Shown piece after piece: positions 19,151 to 28,169 of a stretch of 48,172 bases of DNA. Made by a program: the position numbers and the translations under genes. The DNA is taken from NCBI GenBank assembly GCA_905182735.1, contig CAJJCT010000024.1:1-48172 (forward strand). Direction: 5' to 3'. This DNA is from Candidatus Marivariicella framensis (lineage in GTDB: Bacteria > Bacteroidota > Bacteroidia > Flavobacteriales > Flavobacteriaceae). Every line of letters starts with the position of its first letter. Position 1 is the first letter of the stretch. Below the pieces are notes generated by a model. It was given only the letters and a program-made list of their open reading frames with translations, ran no database searches and was not told where the DNA came from.

Positions 19151-20506
19151 TTGTTTTCTGTTGACACCAAGTTAAATGTTAATAAAAAAAGCTCAGTTCG
19201 TTCTCGCATTGCTTTTCATACATTAGGTTGTAAGCTTAATTTTTCTGAAACAGCTTCTATTTCACGTGAATTTGATTATAAAAAATATGAGCATGTTGAT
19301 TTCACTGATATTGCTGATGTATACGTTATTAATACTTGTTCAGTTACTGAGAAAGCAGATAAAAGATTTAAATCATTAGTCAAAAAGGCACTTAAATTAA
19401 ATAATAAAGCATTTATTGCTGCAATAGGTTGTTATGCTCAATTACAACCTGAAGAGCTTATATCAGTTAAAGGAGTTGACTTGGTTTTGGGTGCAAATGA
19501 AAAATTTAAGCTTCCAGATTATTTAAATGATCTAACTAAAATAGAAACTGGAAAAATTCACTCTTGTGAAATTGATGAGGTAAGTAAATATGTTGGAAGT
19601 TTTTCATTGCATGATCGAACACGATCTTTTTTAAAAGTTCAAGATGGATGTGATTATAAATGTACATATTGTACTATACCTAAAGCAAGAGGAGTTTCAA
19701 GAAGTGACAGTTTGTTTAATGTTATATCAAATGCAAAAAAAATTGCTTCAAATGGAATAAAAGAAATTGTATTAACAGGAGTTAATATTGGAGACTATGG
19801 AAAAGGAGAGGATGGAAATAAAAAGCACAATCACACTTTTTTAGACATGATTAAAGCGTTAGATGATGTTGAACCTGTTGAAAGAATAAGAATATCCTCT
19901 ATAGAACCTAACTTACTTAAAAATGAAGCTATTGAGTTTATCTCTAAAAGTAAGCGTTTTGTTCCCCATTTTCATATCCCTCTGCAAAGTGGCAGTGATC
20001 TGATATTAAAAAAAATGAAAAGAAGGTATTTAACATCATTATATTCAGAACGTGTTTTAAAGATTAAAACACTAATTCCAAACGCTTGTATTGGAGTTGA
20101 TGTTATAGTAGGTTTTCCTGGCGAATCCAATGATAATTTTATTGAAACTTATAATTTTTTAAATAATCTACCTATTTGCTATCTACATGTTTTTACATAT
20201 TCGGAAAGACAGGGTACAGAAGCTTCAATAATGAAAAATAGTATACCTATTAATATTCGAATTAAAAGAAGTAAAATGCTAAGAACATTATCTGTTAAAA
20301 AACGCAGATCTTTTTATGAATCTCAGCTTGGTAAAAAGTTAAGTGTATTGTTTGAGGGAGAAAATAAAAAAGGATATATGTATGGTTTTTCAGAGAACTA
20401 TGTGAAAGTTAGAACACCTTGGAATCCAGAATTAACAAATAAAATAAAAGTTGTTAAGCTACATGAAATAGATAATGAAGGATATTTAAGGAGTAAAGAT
20501 TTATAG
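19151..20506 (+). CDS. mtaB: tRNA ct6A/t6A37 C2-methylthiotransferase MtaB (radical SAM)
   Basis: 451 residues. The N-terminal methylthiotransferase domain starts at RIAFHTLGCKLNFSE and carries its cluster cysteines (LGCKLN, NTCSVTEKA, IGCYAQ). The radical SAM cluster motif is CDYKCTYC, and a TRAM-like tail follows. The enzyme adds a methylthio group to threonylcarbamoyl-adenosine 37 of ANN-decoding tRNAs. The open frame can only start at TTG 19151 (or a rarer codon). An ATG at 19176 would give the expected short N-terminus (M-L-I-K-K-S-S-V-R) but is one base out of frame across a run of seven A. The 3' end overlaps the convergent GNAT gene by 6 nt. Confidence 0.93.
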   Translation: MFSVDTKLNVNKKSSVRSRIAFHTLGCKLNFSETASISREFDYKKYEHVDFTDIADVYVINTCSVTEKADKRFKSLVKKALKLNNKAFIAAIGCYAQLQPEELISVKGVDLVLGANEKFKLPDYLNDLTKIETGKIHSCEIDEVSKYVGSFSLHDRTRSFLKVQDGCDYKCTYCTIPKARGVSRSDSLFNVISNAKKIASNGIKEIVLTGVNIGDYGKGEDGNKKHNHTFLDMIKALDDVEPVERIRISSIEPNLLKNEAIEFISKSKRFVPHFHIPLQSGSDLILKKMKRRYLTSLYSERVLKIKTLIPNACIGVDVIVGFPGESNDNFIETYNFLNNLPICYLHVFTYSERQGTEASIMKNSIPINIRIKRSKMLRTLSVKKRRSFYESQLGKKLSVLFEGENKKGYMYGFSENYVKVRTPWNPELTNKIKVVKLHEIDNEGYLRSKDL

Positions 20507-20794
20507 TTTTATTCCAACAGGCAGAATTGATTTGTATGATTTGTTTCTGCGAACAAATCCTGCAATTTTTGGAGATGTAGGAACAACTTTCATGTTTCGT
20601 TCTATTAAAACTTCTAAAACACAACGTATAAATTTTTCTTCAAAATTCTTATCTTTAACTTCGTCTGGTATAATTATTTTTGTGAGAAATATTTTTCTTT
20701 CTTGTTCGGCATATTCAATACGCGCTAAGGTGTTATCTACTTTAACTTCAAACTGTCTTAGGAATTCATTGTTTTCTAGAACTATATTTGCCAT
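20501..20794 (-). CDS. Small GNAT-family acetyltransferase (Acetyltransf_CG, NATD1-like)
   Basis: 97 residues. The pattern ARIEYAEQERKIFLTKIIIP followed by F-E-E-K-F-I-R-C-V-L-E-V-L-I and MKVVPTSPKIAGFVRRNKSY fits the short GNAT family PF14542, including its conserved VVP-x-x-P and F-V-R-R region near the C-terminus. Some expected glycines of the acetyl-CoA loop are replaced by acidic and lysine residues (DKNFEEK), so binding may be altered. The substrate is unknown. It is transcribed alone, convergent with mtaB. Confidence 0.75.
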   Translation of the reverse strand: MANIVLENNEFLRQFEVKVDNTLARIEYAEQERKIFLTKIIIPDEVKDKNFEEKFIRCVLEVLIERNMKVVPTSPKIAGFVRRNKSYKSILPVGIKL

Positions 20795-20872
20795 ATTGAA
20801 TTGATTTATGTTTTTAAAGAAATGTACCCTTAAAGGTCTGAAAACGATTATAAATAAAAATTAAAAGGGCCT

Positions 20873-20880
20873 CAAATTTA
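20873..20880 (-). promoter_or_regulatory. Possible -7 element for the small GNAT gene
   Basis: Minus-strand TAAATTTG matches TAnnTTTG, but it lies 78 nt upstream of the start and lacks a good -33 box. It would give an unusually long leader for this window. Confidence 0.35.
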
Positions 20881-20920
20881 CAAAAAAATAGTTGATCATT
20901 AAGTAGTTGTAAGTTAAAAT

Positions 20921-21574
20921 ATGGAAAATAAATATATATATCTAATGCCAGGAATGGCTGCAAGCACAAAAATTTTTGAGTTATTAAAATTCCCTAGCTC
21001 TTTTTCTGTCGAATTTTTATCATGGATACCTCCCGTCAAAAACGAAAAGTTATCAGATTATGCCTATAGAATCAGTAAGTTGATAAAACATAAAAACCCT
21101 ATACTTATTGGAGTCTCGTTAGGTGGTATATTGGTGCAAGAAATATCTAAAATAATTAATTGTGAAAAAGTAATTATTATTTCTAGTATTAAATCAAAGA
21201 GTGAATTGCCAATCCACATGAAAATGTCTAAACATACAAAAGCTCATAGGCTTTTACCTTTTGAATGGATAAAAAATATTGAAAACTTAGCACTTTTTGT
21301 TTTTGGTGATTCAATTAAGGTCAGAGTAAATCTTTATAAAAAATATTTATCACATAGAGATCCTGAATATCTAGATTGGGCAATTAACGCTTTAGTTAAT
21401 TGGGAGCAGGATTACAATATTGAATCTGTTATTCATATTCACGGAAAAAAAGATAATATATTTCCAATTCGACAAATTAAAGAGCCAGTTATAAAGATTA
21501 AAGGTTCTCATGCTTTAATACTGACTCAAGCTAATTGGCTTAATGATAATTTACCTAAACTGATTTTAGATTGA
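20921..21574 (+). CDS. Alpha/beta hydrolase
   Basis: 217 residues, compact. A nucleophile elbow GVSLGG (Ser in the GxSxG motif) follows IGVS; the acidic residue is likely the Asp of HGKKD and the catalytic His is in GSHALIL near the C-terminus. The N-terminal LMPGMAAS loop resembles the oxyanion region. No signal peptide, so it is cytoplasmic. It is a lone gene, convergent (4 nt apart) with the next gene. The substrate is unknown; small esterase or thioesterase activity is possible. Confidence 0.85.
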   Translation: MENKYIYLMPGMAASTKIFELLKFPSSFSVEFLSWIPPVKNEKLSDYAYRISKLIKHKNPILIGVSLGGILVQEISKIINCEKVIIISSIKSKSELPIHMKMSKHTKAHRLLPFEWIKNIENLALFVFGDSIKVRVNLYKKYLSHRDPEYLDWAINALVNWEQDYNIESVIHIHGKKDNIFPIRQIKEPVIKIKGSHALILTQANWLNDNLPKLILD

Positions 21575-21578
21575 AAGT

Positions 21579-22094
21579 TTATATTTTTTTTAATTGCTGT
21601 TGCATTAATTTCATCTGAGCACTAAGCATTCCTTGACGATCTAATTTTTTTGCCTCAGCAAGCAACATAACTGCTTCACGCTTTCTTCTTTTTTGCATTG
21701 ATATACCGGCTAAACTCATCTTAGCCATCGCCAAATCGTGATTAAAAGAAAGTCCTAAACTAATTGCTTTTTTAAAATTCTTTTCAGCAATTGTTAAATT
21801 AGTTTGTGATTTGATAATTCCATGTAGGTAGTAAAAATATCCTTGTTGTTTTTTCACAAGACTTGATTCAGGATTGGTAATCTTGTTTAGCCATTTTTCT
21901 GTTCCATTAAAATCTTGTTTTCGTAGTCTTAAAAATGCTAAAAATATTATTTCATTTTTAAAATATAAAAGGATAAACATCCCAAATAGTAGTAAGCTGA
22001 AAATTCCATTTCCAATGTAGTTCTCAATAAATTGATATATTGCATATGCAAATAAAAAGAAAGCAAAAAATAATTTAATAATCTTTGGAAACAT
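21579..22094 (-). CDS. Membrane-anchored TPR-like protein
   Basis: 171 residues from the ATG at 22094. The longer frame to 22241 is rejected because it would run across the divergent rpmH promoter and into rpmH, and because a good promoter lies just upstream of 22094. Two membrane helices occupy about residues 8-50; the rest is helical with TPR-like repeats (AEKNFKKAISLGL, AMAKMSLAGISMQKRRKREAVMLLAEAKKL). Probably an inner-membrane scaffold protein; no enzymatic motif is seen. It does not match a family I can name with confidence. Confidence 0.75.
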   Translation of the reverse strand: MFPKIIKLFFAFFLFAYAIYQFIENYIGNGIFSLLLFGMFILLYFKNEIIFLAFLRLRKQDFNGTEKWLNKITNPESSLVKKQQGYFYYLHGIIKSQTNLTIAEKNFKKAISLGLSFNHDLAMAKMSLAGISMQKRRKREAVMLLAEAKKLDRQGMLSAQMKLMQQQLKKI

Positions 22095-22112
22095 AATTTT
22101 TGATTTAATTAT

Positions 22113-22145
22113 CAAAGGTAAAAAAAAAGGTTTGGAATTATCAAC
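22113..22145 (-). promoter_or_regulatory. Promoter of the TPR-like membrane protein gene
   Basis: Minus-strand TACCTTTG (22113-22120) with GTTG at 22142-22145, 21 nt upstream. It is back to back with the rpmH promoter, whose -33 box begins only 8 nt away. It supports the ATG at 22094. Confidence 0.6.
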
Positions 22146-22152
22146 TAAAGGT

Positions 22153-22182
22153 TTTGTTAAATAAAAAGATGTTATATATTTG
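22153..22182 (+). promoter_or_regulatory. Promoter of rpmH
   Basis: TTTG at 22153-22156, 18 nt spacer, TATATTTG at 22175-22182: a full match to the Bacteroidota consensus. Transcription would start near 22189, just before the leader hairpin at 22194-22212. Confidence 0.8.
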
Positions 22183-22193
22183 CACGGCTTTTG

Positions 22194-22212
22194 TAAGGCA
22201 CATATTGCCTTA
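22194..22212 (+). promoter_or_regulatory. Hairpin in the rpmH 5' leader
   Basis: A perfect 7-bp inverted repeat (TAAGGCA / TGCCTTA) with a 5-nt loop, ending 11 nt before the rpmH ATG. It occupies most of the short leader, so it may influence translation or be a binding site for a ribosomal protein. No U-run follows, so it is not a terminator. Function is inference. Confidence 0.5.
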
Positions 22213-22223
22213 AAGTTTAAAAT

Positions 22224-22382
22224 ATGAAAAGAACATTTCAACCTTCAAGAAGAAAAAGACGTAATAAGCATGGTTTTCGTGAGAGAATGGCAAGTGCTAA
22301 CGGTAGAAGAGTACTAGCTAGTCGTCGGGCTAAGGGTAGAAATAAGATATCTGTTTCCTCAGAACCAAGACATAAAAAATAA
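22224..22382 (+). CDS. rpmH: 50S ribosomal protein L34
   Basis: 52 residues, standard length, highly basic: begins [12 protein letters not shown], then [24 protein letters not shown]. It is a small component of the large ribosomal subunit. It has its own promoter, a leader hairpin, and a strong intrinsic terminator 25 nt after the stop, so it is monocistronic. The usual rnpA neighbour of rpmH is not adjacent. Confidence 0.98.
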   Translation: MKRTFQPSRRKRRNKHGFRERMASANGRRVLASRRAKGRNKISVSSEPRHKK

Positions 22383-22406
22383 TGCTGGACATTATGAAAA
22401 TTTATT

Positions 22407-22442
22407 AAGGTGTTACTTTTTTTAAGTAGCACCTTTTTTTTT
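22407..22442 (+). terminator. Intrinsic terminator after rpmH
   Basis: A 12-bp stem (AAGGTGTTACTT with AAGTAGCACCTT, one G-U pair), 5-nt loop of T, followed by nine T. It separates rpmH from carB. Confidence 0.92.
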
Positions 22443-22472
22443 ATATTGAAGTTATAAAGTAACCTTAGATTA

Positions 22473-25325
22473 ATGCCAAAAAATAATAAATTAAAAAGTA
22501 TACTAATAATAGGTTCAGGACCCATAATAATTGGGCAAGCCTGTGAATTTGACTACTCTGGAACTCAAGCTCTTCGTTCACTTAGAGAAGATGGAATTGA
22601 AACTATTTTGATCAATTCTAATCCTGCAACTATTATGACTGATCCATCCATGGCAGATCATATTTATTTAAAACCTTTAACAACTAAATCCATAATTGAA
22701 ATTTTAAAAATACATAATATAGATGCTGTTTTACCTACTATGGGAGGACAAACTGCTCTAAACCTATGTATAGAGGCTGATGATAAAGGTGTGTGGAATG
22801 ATTTTAATGTTAAAATCATAGGTGTCGATATTGACGCAATTCAAATAACAGAGAATCGTGAACAGTTTAAACAATTGTTAAAAAAAATTAATATTCCAGT
22901 AGCACCTGCTGAAACCGCTAACTCATTTTTAAAAGGTAAAGAAATTGCTCAAAAATTTGGCTTTCCCTTAGTTATTAGACCTTCATTTACTCTTGGTGGA
23001 ACTGGTGCGTCATTTGTTCATAAGGAAGAAGCTTTTAGCGAATTATTAACGCGTGGTCTAGAAGCATCCCCCATTCACGAAGTCCTTATTGATAAGGCTT
23101 TGGTAGGATGGAAAGAATATGAATTAGAATTATTAAGAGATAAAAACGATAACGTAGTAATTATTTGTACTATTGAGAATATGGATCCAATGGGTATTCA
23201 TACTGGAGATTCGATAACAGTAGCTCCTGCAATGACCCTTTCTGACCATACCTTTCAAAGAATGAGAGATATGGCTATTAAGATGATGAGAAGTATTGGA
23301 GATTTTGCTGGTGGCTGTAATGTTCAATTTGCGGTAAGCCCTGATAAAAAAGAAGATATCATAGCTATAGAAATTAACCCAAGAGTTTCTCGTTCTTCAG
23401 CCTTAGCATCTAAGGCGTCTGGTTATCCAATAGCAAAAATAGCAGCTAAATTAGCAATTGGATATACTTTAGATGAATTAGAAAATCAAATAACAAAATC
23501 CACATCAGCGCTATTTGAACCAGCTCTAGATTACGTTATTGTTAAAATTCCTCGATGGAACTTTGATAAATTTGAAGGATCTGATCGAACACTTGGCTTG
23601 CAAATGAAATCTGTAGGTGAGGTTATGGGAATTGGAAGATCTTTTCAAGAAGCTCTTCACAAAGCAACACAATCACTAGAGATTAAAAGAAATGGTTTAG
23701 GTGCTGACGGTAAAGGTTATACTGATTATGATCAAATTTTATATAAATTAAAAAATGCTAGTTGGGATAGAGTATTCGTTATTTATGATGCAATACAAAT
23801 AGGGATTCCTTTAATAACAATACATGATCTTACTAAGATTGACATGTGGTTTTTAAAGCAGTATGAAGAGCTGTTCAAGCTAGAATGTGAAATCACAAAT
23901 TATTCAATAGAAACAATTGCTTCTCCTTTAATGTTAGAAGCTAAGCAGAAGGGTTTTGCCGACAGACAAATTGCTCATATGTTAAATTGTTTAGAAAGTC
24001 AAGTTTATAAAAAAAGAGATATGCTTGGTATTCAGCGTGTTTATAAGTTGGTTGATACTTGTGCAGCTGAATTTGGAGCTAAAACTCCATACTATTATTC
24101 CACTTTTGAAGAAAAAATGCAATTAGCAAATTCTAACAAAGCCTTTAGTGTTAATGAAAGTGTTGTGAGTGATCGTAAGAAAATTGTTGTACTTGGGTCT
24201 GGTCCAAATAGGATCGGTCAGGGTATTGAGTTTGATTATTGTTGTGTTCATGGTGTTTTGGCTTCAAGTGAGGCAGGCTATGAAACCATAATGATTAATT
24301 GTAACCCCGAAACTGTCTCTACAGATTTTGATGTAGCAGATAAGCTTTATTTTGAGCCTGTGTTTTGGGAGCACATATATGATATTATAAGACATGAAAA
24401 ACCTCATGGAGTCATTGTTCAATTAGGGGGTCAAACAGCTTTAAAATTAGCTGAAAAGCTTGACCGATATGGGATTAAAATTATTGGCACAAGCTATAAA
24501 TCACTTGATTTAGCAGAGGATAGAGGAAGTTTTTCAACCCTTTTAAAAGATAATAATATTCCATACCCTGATTTTGGTGTTGCTGAAACTGCAGAAGATG
24601 CAATCAAATTAACAGAAGAGTTGAGTTTTCCTATTTTAGTCAGACCATCATATGTTTTAGGCGGTCAAGGAATGAAAATTGTTATAAACAAAGAAGATTT
24701 AGAAGCTCACGTTGTTGATTTATTAAGAAAAATGCCTAACAACAAGCTTTTGTTAGATCATTATTTAGACGGGGCTATAGAGGCTGAAGCTGACGCTATT
24801 TCTGATGGAGAAGATGTTTATATTATTGGAATAATGGAACATATTGAACCGTGCGGTATTCATTCTGGAGATTCTAATGCAACTTTACCTCCCTTTAATT
24901 TGGGCGAGTATGTACTTCAACAAATTAAAGATCACACTCGTAAAATCGCATTAGCTCTAAAAACAAAAGGATTGATTAATATTCAATTTGCAATTAAAAA
25001 TGATAAAGTATATATAATTGAAGCTAATCCGAGAGCTTCTAGAACAGTTCCATTTATATCAAAGGCTTATAATGAGCCATATGTTAATTATGCTACAAAA
25101 ATAATGTTGGGAGATAAAAAGGTGAGTGATTTTAAATTTAATCCCATTTTAAAAGGCTATGCTATAAAACAACCAGTTTTTTCTTTTGATAAATTCCATA
25201 ATGTAAATAAGCAATTGGGTCCTGAAATGAAAAGTACAGGAGAAAGTATTTTATTTATTGATGACCTTAAAGATGATGAATTCTATAACTTATATTCAAG
25301 AAGAAAAATGTATTTGACTAAATAG
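22473..25325 (+). CDS. carB: Carbamoyl-phosphate synthase large subunit
   Basis: 950 residues. Two homologous ATP-grasp halves are visible: SGPIIIGQACEFDYSG opens the first and SGPNRIGQGIEFDYCC the second, with RPSFTLGGTG and RPSYVLGGQG as the ATP-binding loops and EINPRVSRSSA / EANPRASRTVP as metal-binding motifs. It makes carbamoyl phosphate from bicarbonate, ammonia and two ATP for pyrimidine and arginine synthesis, with CarA as the glutaminase (not in this window). It ends soon after the second synthetase half, so the C-terminal MGS-like allosteric domain of the 1073-residue E. coli enzyme is absent. Confidence 0.97.
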   Translation: MPKNNKLKSILIIGSGPIIIGQACEFDYSGTQALRSLREDGIETILINSNPATIMTDPSMADHIYLKPLTTKSIIEILKIHNIDAVLPTMGGQTALNLCIEADDKGVWNDFNVKIIGVDIDAIQITENREQFKQLLKKINIPVAPAETANSFLKGKEIAQKFGFPLVIRPSFTLGGTGASFVHKEEAFSELLTRGLEASPIHEVLIDKALVGWKEYELELLRDKNDNVVIICTIENMDPMGIHTGDSITVAPAMTLSDHTFQRMRDMAIKMMRSIGDFAGGCNVQFAVSPDKKEDIIAIEINPRVSRSSALASKASGYPIAKIAAKLAIGYTLDELENQITKSTSALFEPALDYVIVKIPRWNFDKFEGSDRTLGLQMKSVGEVMGIGRSFQEALHKATQSLEIKRNGLGADGKGYTDYDQILYKLKNASWDRVFVIYDAIQIGIPLITIHDLTKIDMWFLKQYEELFKLECEITNYSIETIASPLMLEAKQKGFADRQIAHMLNCLESQVYKKRDMLGIQRVYKLVDTCAAEFGAKTPYYYSTFEEKMQLANSNKAFSVNESVVSDRKKIVVLGSGPNRIGQGIEFDYCCVHGVLASSEAGYETIMINCNPETVSTDFDVADKLYFEPVFWEHIYDIIRHEKPHGVIVQLGGQTALKLAEKLDRYGIKIIGTSYKSLDLAEDRGSFSTLLKDNNIPYPDFGVAETAEDAIKLTEELSFPILVRPSYVLGGQGMKIVINKEDLEAHVVDLLRKMPNNKLLLDHYLDGAIEAEADAISDGEDVYIIGIMEHIEPCGIHSGDSNATLPPFNLGEYVLQQIKDHTRKIALALKTKGLINIQFAIKNDKVYIIEANPRASRTVPFISKAYNEPYVNYATKIMLGDKKVSDFKFNPILKGYAIKQPVFSFDKFHNVNKQLGPEMKSTGESILFIDDLKDDEFYNLYSRRKMYLTK

Positions 25326-25331
25326 TTTTTA

Positions 25332-26801
25332 CTAATTTTTAACTATTCCAAAACCAGGAATTTCTATAATTAATCTTTGCTCTCTTTCCATTTCAGGGTC
25401 AATAACCCTATTTTCAATAAGATTATCTTGATAAAACGGCGTTCGCGCCGCAAAATTAATACCATTAATTATTTCTATTGCCTTTGAAAATAATGGTTCA
25501 TCTGGACTTCCTAATGCTCCGAGTTGAGAAACACTTTCTTTAAATTCATAATTTGGTTTTAATCCTTCAGTATAATCAGAGAAGTCTTCACTATTTGCGA
25601 TTGCTAAAACAATTGGTTGCATTGCATATTTATGATTAGGATTCTTATTACCATCATTATCTATATAGTCATAAATGGTAATTGAGCCTACGTTTTTTCC
25701 TGTAGTTGTGTCACCGATTTGTATTACATCTATATATGAAGCTAAACTATTTATTAAAAGTTCACTCGCAGAAGCACTTTCACTTGATGTCAAAACATAT
25801 AGTTTTTGGACATTAAGACTATTCAGCGCCATGCCACTAGATAGTGAACCTACAAAATAATCATTCAGATCTTCTTTTTTTTCTTCCCAATACATGTTAA
25901 GTTTAGAATTCCAGTTTTGTTTAGAAAAAACTTCACCGGTAAACTGACCAGTTATTAGACTAGATAAAACGATACAATTATTAATTGATCCTCCTCTATT
26001 ATATCTTAAGTCTAGAACAAGGTCAGTTACGTTTTCAGCTTTAAAATCAGCAAAAACATCATTTAACTCATTTTCGTAACTAGAAACGAACTGATTATAC
26101 ATTAAGTATCCAATCTTATATGTGCCTGTTTCTGAACCAGTTATTGATCCAGATTGGATAGTTTTACTAACATGCACTGGATTTTTTTCAAAATTCTCCT
26201 CTTTGGTTAATGTTATGTTTTGACCATTTGGAATAAAGCTACCACTTTCATAATTAGTAAGAGTAATGGTATAAGTCATTGCTTCATCACTAAATAATAA
26301 ATCTCTGTAATTACTAATCGTTAAATTAAAACCATTAACTATCGTAAATAAATCACCTCTGAAAATATTTTTTAATGAAGCATCAGATTCTGGATGAACA
26401 TACTTAACATAGGCAACTAAATCATCACATCCGCTACATTGTCTTGTTAAACCAAACTCCAATCCGTTAGACGCTACAATTCCCTGTAATGAATTTTCCA
26501 GAGCAACATAATCATCAACTATCCAGCTAAATCTATCTGCTGAATATAATAATAAATCAAAAAATGAATCAGGGTTAGAATTTTGGGATATAAACTGGGT
26601 GTATGTATTTTGATTTTCAATCATAGTGTCAGCAAGATTTGGAACATCAGATTGCCAATAATAAAATTCATTCAATCCTTTCCATATAAAATCACTAATC
26701 TCAAGATTATCACTGAGTTCAATTAAATTATCATCTTTATCTTTTGAGCAACCATAACTGATAAACAAAATCAAAATTAGTATGTGTTTTAAAATTTTCA
26801 T
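25332..26801 (-). CDS. S41 family peptidase lipoprotein
   Basis: 489 residues. A lipoprotein signal peptide ends in SYGC (Cys18). An N-terminal helical part, a PDZ-like region around residues 125-200 (GLEFGLTRQC..., IFRGDLFTIVNG) and the S41 catalytic core follow, with DLVLDLRYNRGGSI and the serine motif SSESASASELLINSL. C-terminal processing peptidases of this type degrade or process envelope proteins. It sits 4 nt downstream of purB in the same direction; its stop is 6 nt from the convergent carB stop. Confidence 0.9.
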   Translation of the reverse strand: MKILKHILILILFISYGCSKDKDDNLIELSDNLEISDFIWKGLNEFYYWQSDVPNLADTMIENQNTYTQFISQNSNPDSFFDLLLYSADRFSWIVDDYVALENSLQGIVASNGLEFGLTRQCSGCDDLVAYVKYVHPESDASLKNIFRGDLFTIVNGFNLTISNYRDLLFSDEAMTYTITLTNYESGSFIPNGQNITLTKEENFEKNPVHVSKTIQSGSITGSETGTYKIGYLMYNQFVSSYENELNDVFADFKAENVTDLVLDLRYNRGGSINNCIVLSSLITGQFTGEVFSKQNWNSKLNMYWEEKKEDLNDYFVGSLSSGMALNSLNVQKLYVLTSSESASASELLINSLASYIDVIQIGDTTTGKNVGSITIYDYIDNDGNKNPNHKYAMQPIVLAIANSEDFSDYTEGLKPNYEFKESVSQLGALGSPDEPLFSKAIEIINGINFAARTPFYQDNLIENRVIDPEMEREQRLIIEIPGFGIVKN

Positions 26802-26805
26802 TGAT

Positions 26806-28149
26806 TTAAATTCCTGTATAATTAAAGGGAGTAATTGCTTTGAGTTCTGTTTTTATAGAATCACTTATATTTAATTTGTCTATAAAATCTGACATACTTT
26901 CCTTAGTTATTTTGGTGTTAATCCTTGTTAAATCTTTTAAGGCTTCATAAGGGTTTGGATAACCTTCCCTTCTTAATATTGTTTGAATTGCTTCAGCTAT
27001 TACTGCCCAGTTTTTTTCTAGATCATCATGAATTTTATTTTTATTAACTAATAATTTTGATAAACCTTTTAGTGTAGATTTAAGTGCAATAATTGTATGA
27101 CCTAATGGGACACCAATGTTTCTTAAAACAGTACTGTCAGTTAAATCACGTTGAAGCCTTGATATTGGAAGCTTATCTGAAAAAAAGCTAAAGGTTGCAT
27201 TAGCAAGTCCAAGGTTCCCTTCAGAGTTTTCAAAATCTATTGGATTGACTTTGTGAGGCATAGCAGAAGATCCAACTTCTCCATCATTTATTTTTTGTTT
27301 AAAATAATCCATTGATACATAAGACCAAATATCCCTATTAAAATCAATTAAAATTGTGTTAATCCTTCTTAAGGAATCACATAGAGCAGCAAATGAATCG
27401 TAGTGCTCTATTTGTGTTGTTGGAAATGAATGTTTTAAGCCAAAGTTTTTTTCAACTAAATTTGTACTAAAACTTTTCCAATCAATGTTTGGGTATGCTA
27501 CATGGTGAGCATTAAAATTACCAGTAGCTCCTCCAAATTTAGCTGAATGTGGAATTTGTAATAGAGATACTTTTTGATTTTCAATTCTCTCAATAAAAAC
27601 CATAAACTCCTTACCTAATTTAGAAGGAGAAGCAGGCTGACCATGAGTCCTTGCAAGGATCGGTATATCTTTAAAATCTTCTGAAAGCAAAGACATTTTA
27701 GTTAAAACTTCTTCTAATTCAGGCAAATAAACTTTATTGATTGCTTCTTTTATTGATAGAGGAATTGCGGTATTGTTTATGTCTTGAGAAGTTAAGCCAA
27801 AGTGTATAAACTCTTTATAATCTTGTAAATCAAGTTTATCAAATTCTTGTTTTATAAAGTATTCAACTGCCTTTACATCATGATTTGTTTTTTTTTCAAT
27901 TTCTTTTATTTCTAAAGCATCATCAGAACTAAAATGTATGTAAATACTTTGAAGATCTTCAAATAATGAGTTATTGAATTCTGACAATTGAGGTAAGGGT
28001 AGTTTGCACAAAGAAATAAAATACTCTATTTCAATTTGCACTCTATATTTAATTAAAGCTTCTTCAGAAAAATAATTTGATAGAACTTTTGTTTTAGACC
28101 TATACCTACCATCAATAGGAGAAATCGCATTTAATGCTGTTAGCAACAT
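26806..28149 (-). CDS. purB: Adenylosuccinate lyase
   Basis: 447 residues from the ATG at 28149, giving the family N-terminus LTALNAISPIDGRYR; a start 7 codons earlier is open but less likely and sits closer to the promoter element. The fumarase/aspartase superfamily signature GSSAMPHKVNPIDFEN is present, as is TRTHGQPASP-like RTHGQPASPSKLGKE. It cleaves SAICAR and adenylosuccinate, releasing fumarate, at two steps of purine synthesis. The S41 peptidase gene follows after 4 nt. With purL it is the second purine gene in the window, but they are not linked. Confidence 0.97.
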   Translation of the reverse strand: MLLTALNAISPIDGRYRSKTKVLSNYFSEEALIKYRVQIEIEYFISLCKLPLPQLSEFNNSLFEDLQSIYIHFSSDDALEIKEIEKKTNHDVKAVEYFIKQEFDKLDLQDYKEFIHFGLTSQDINNTAIPLSIKEAINKVYLPELEEVLTKMSLLSEDFKDIPILARTHGQPASPSKLGKEFMVFIERIENQKVSLLQIPHSAKFGGATGNFNAHHVAYPNIDWKSFSTNLVEKNFGLKHSFPTTQIEHYDSFAALCDSLRRINTILIDFNRDIWSYVSMDYFKQKINDGEVGSSAMPHKVNPIDFENSEGNLGLANATFSFFSDKLPISRLQRDLTDSTVLRNIGVPLGHTIIALKSTLKGLSKLLVNKNKIHDDLEKNWAVIAEAIQTILRREGYPNPYEALKDLTRINTKITKESMSDFIDKLNISDSIKTELKAITPFNYTGI

Positions 28150-28169
28150 ATTTAATATAAATTGGTCCA

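Noticed and set aside
22238-22525. Minus-strand open frame of 95 codons opposite rpmH and the carB start
   Set aside because: It runs antisense through the certain rpmH gene, its terminator and the start of carB; no family pattern and no promoter.
25320-25348. AATAGTT / AACTATT inverted repeat between the carB and S41 stops
   Set aside because: Short AT-rich stem without a U-run; chance occurrence is likely.
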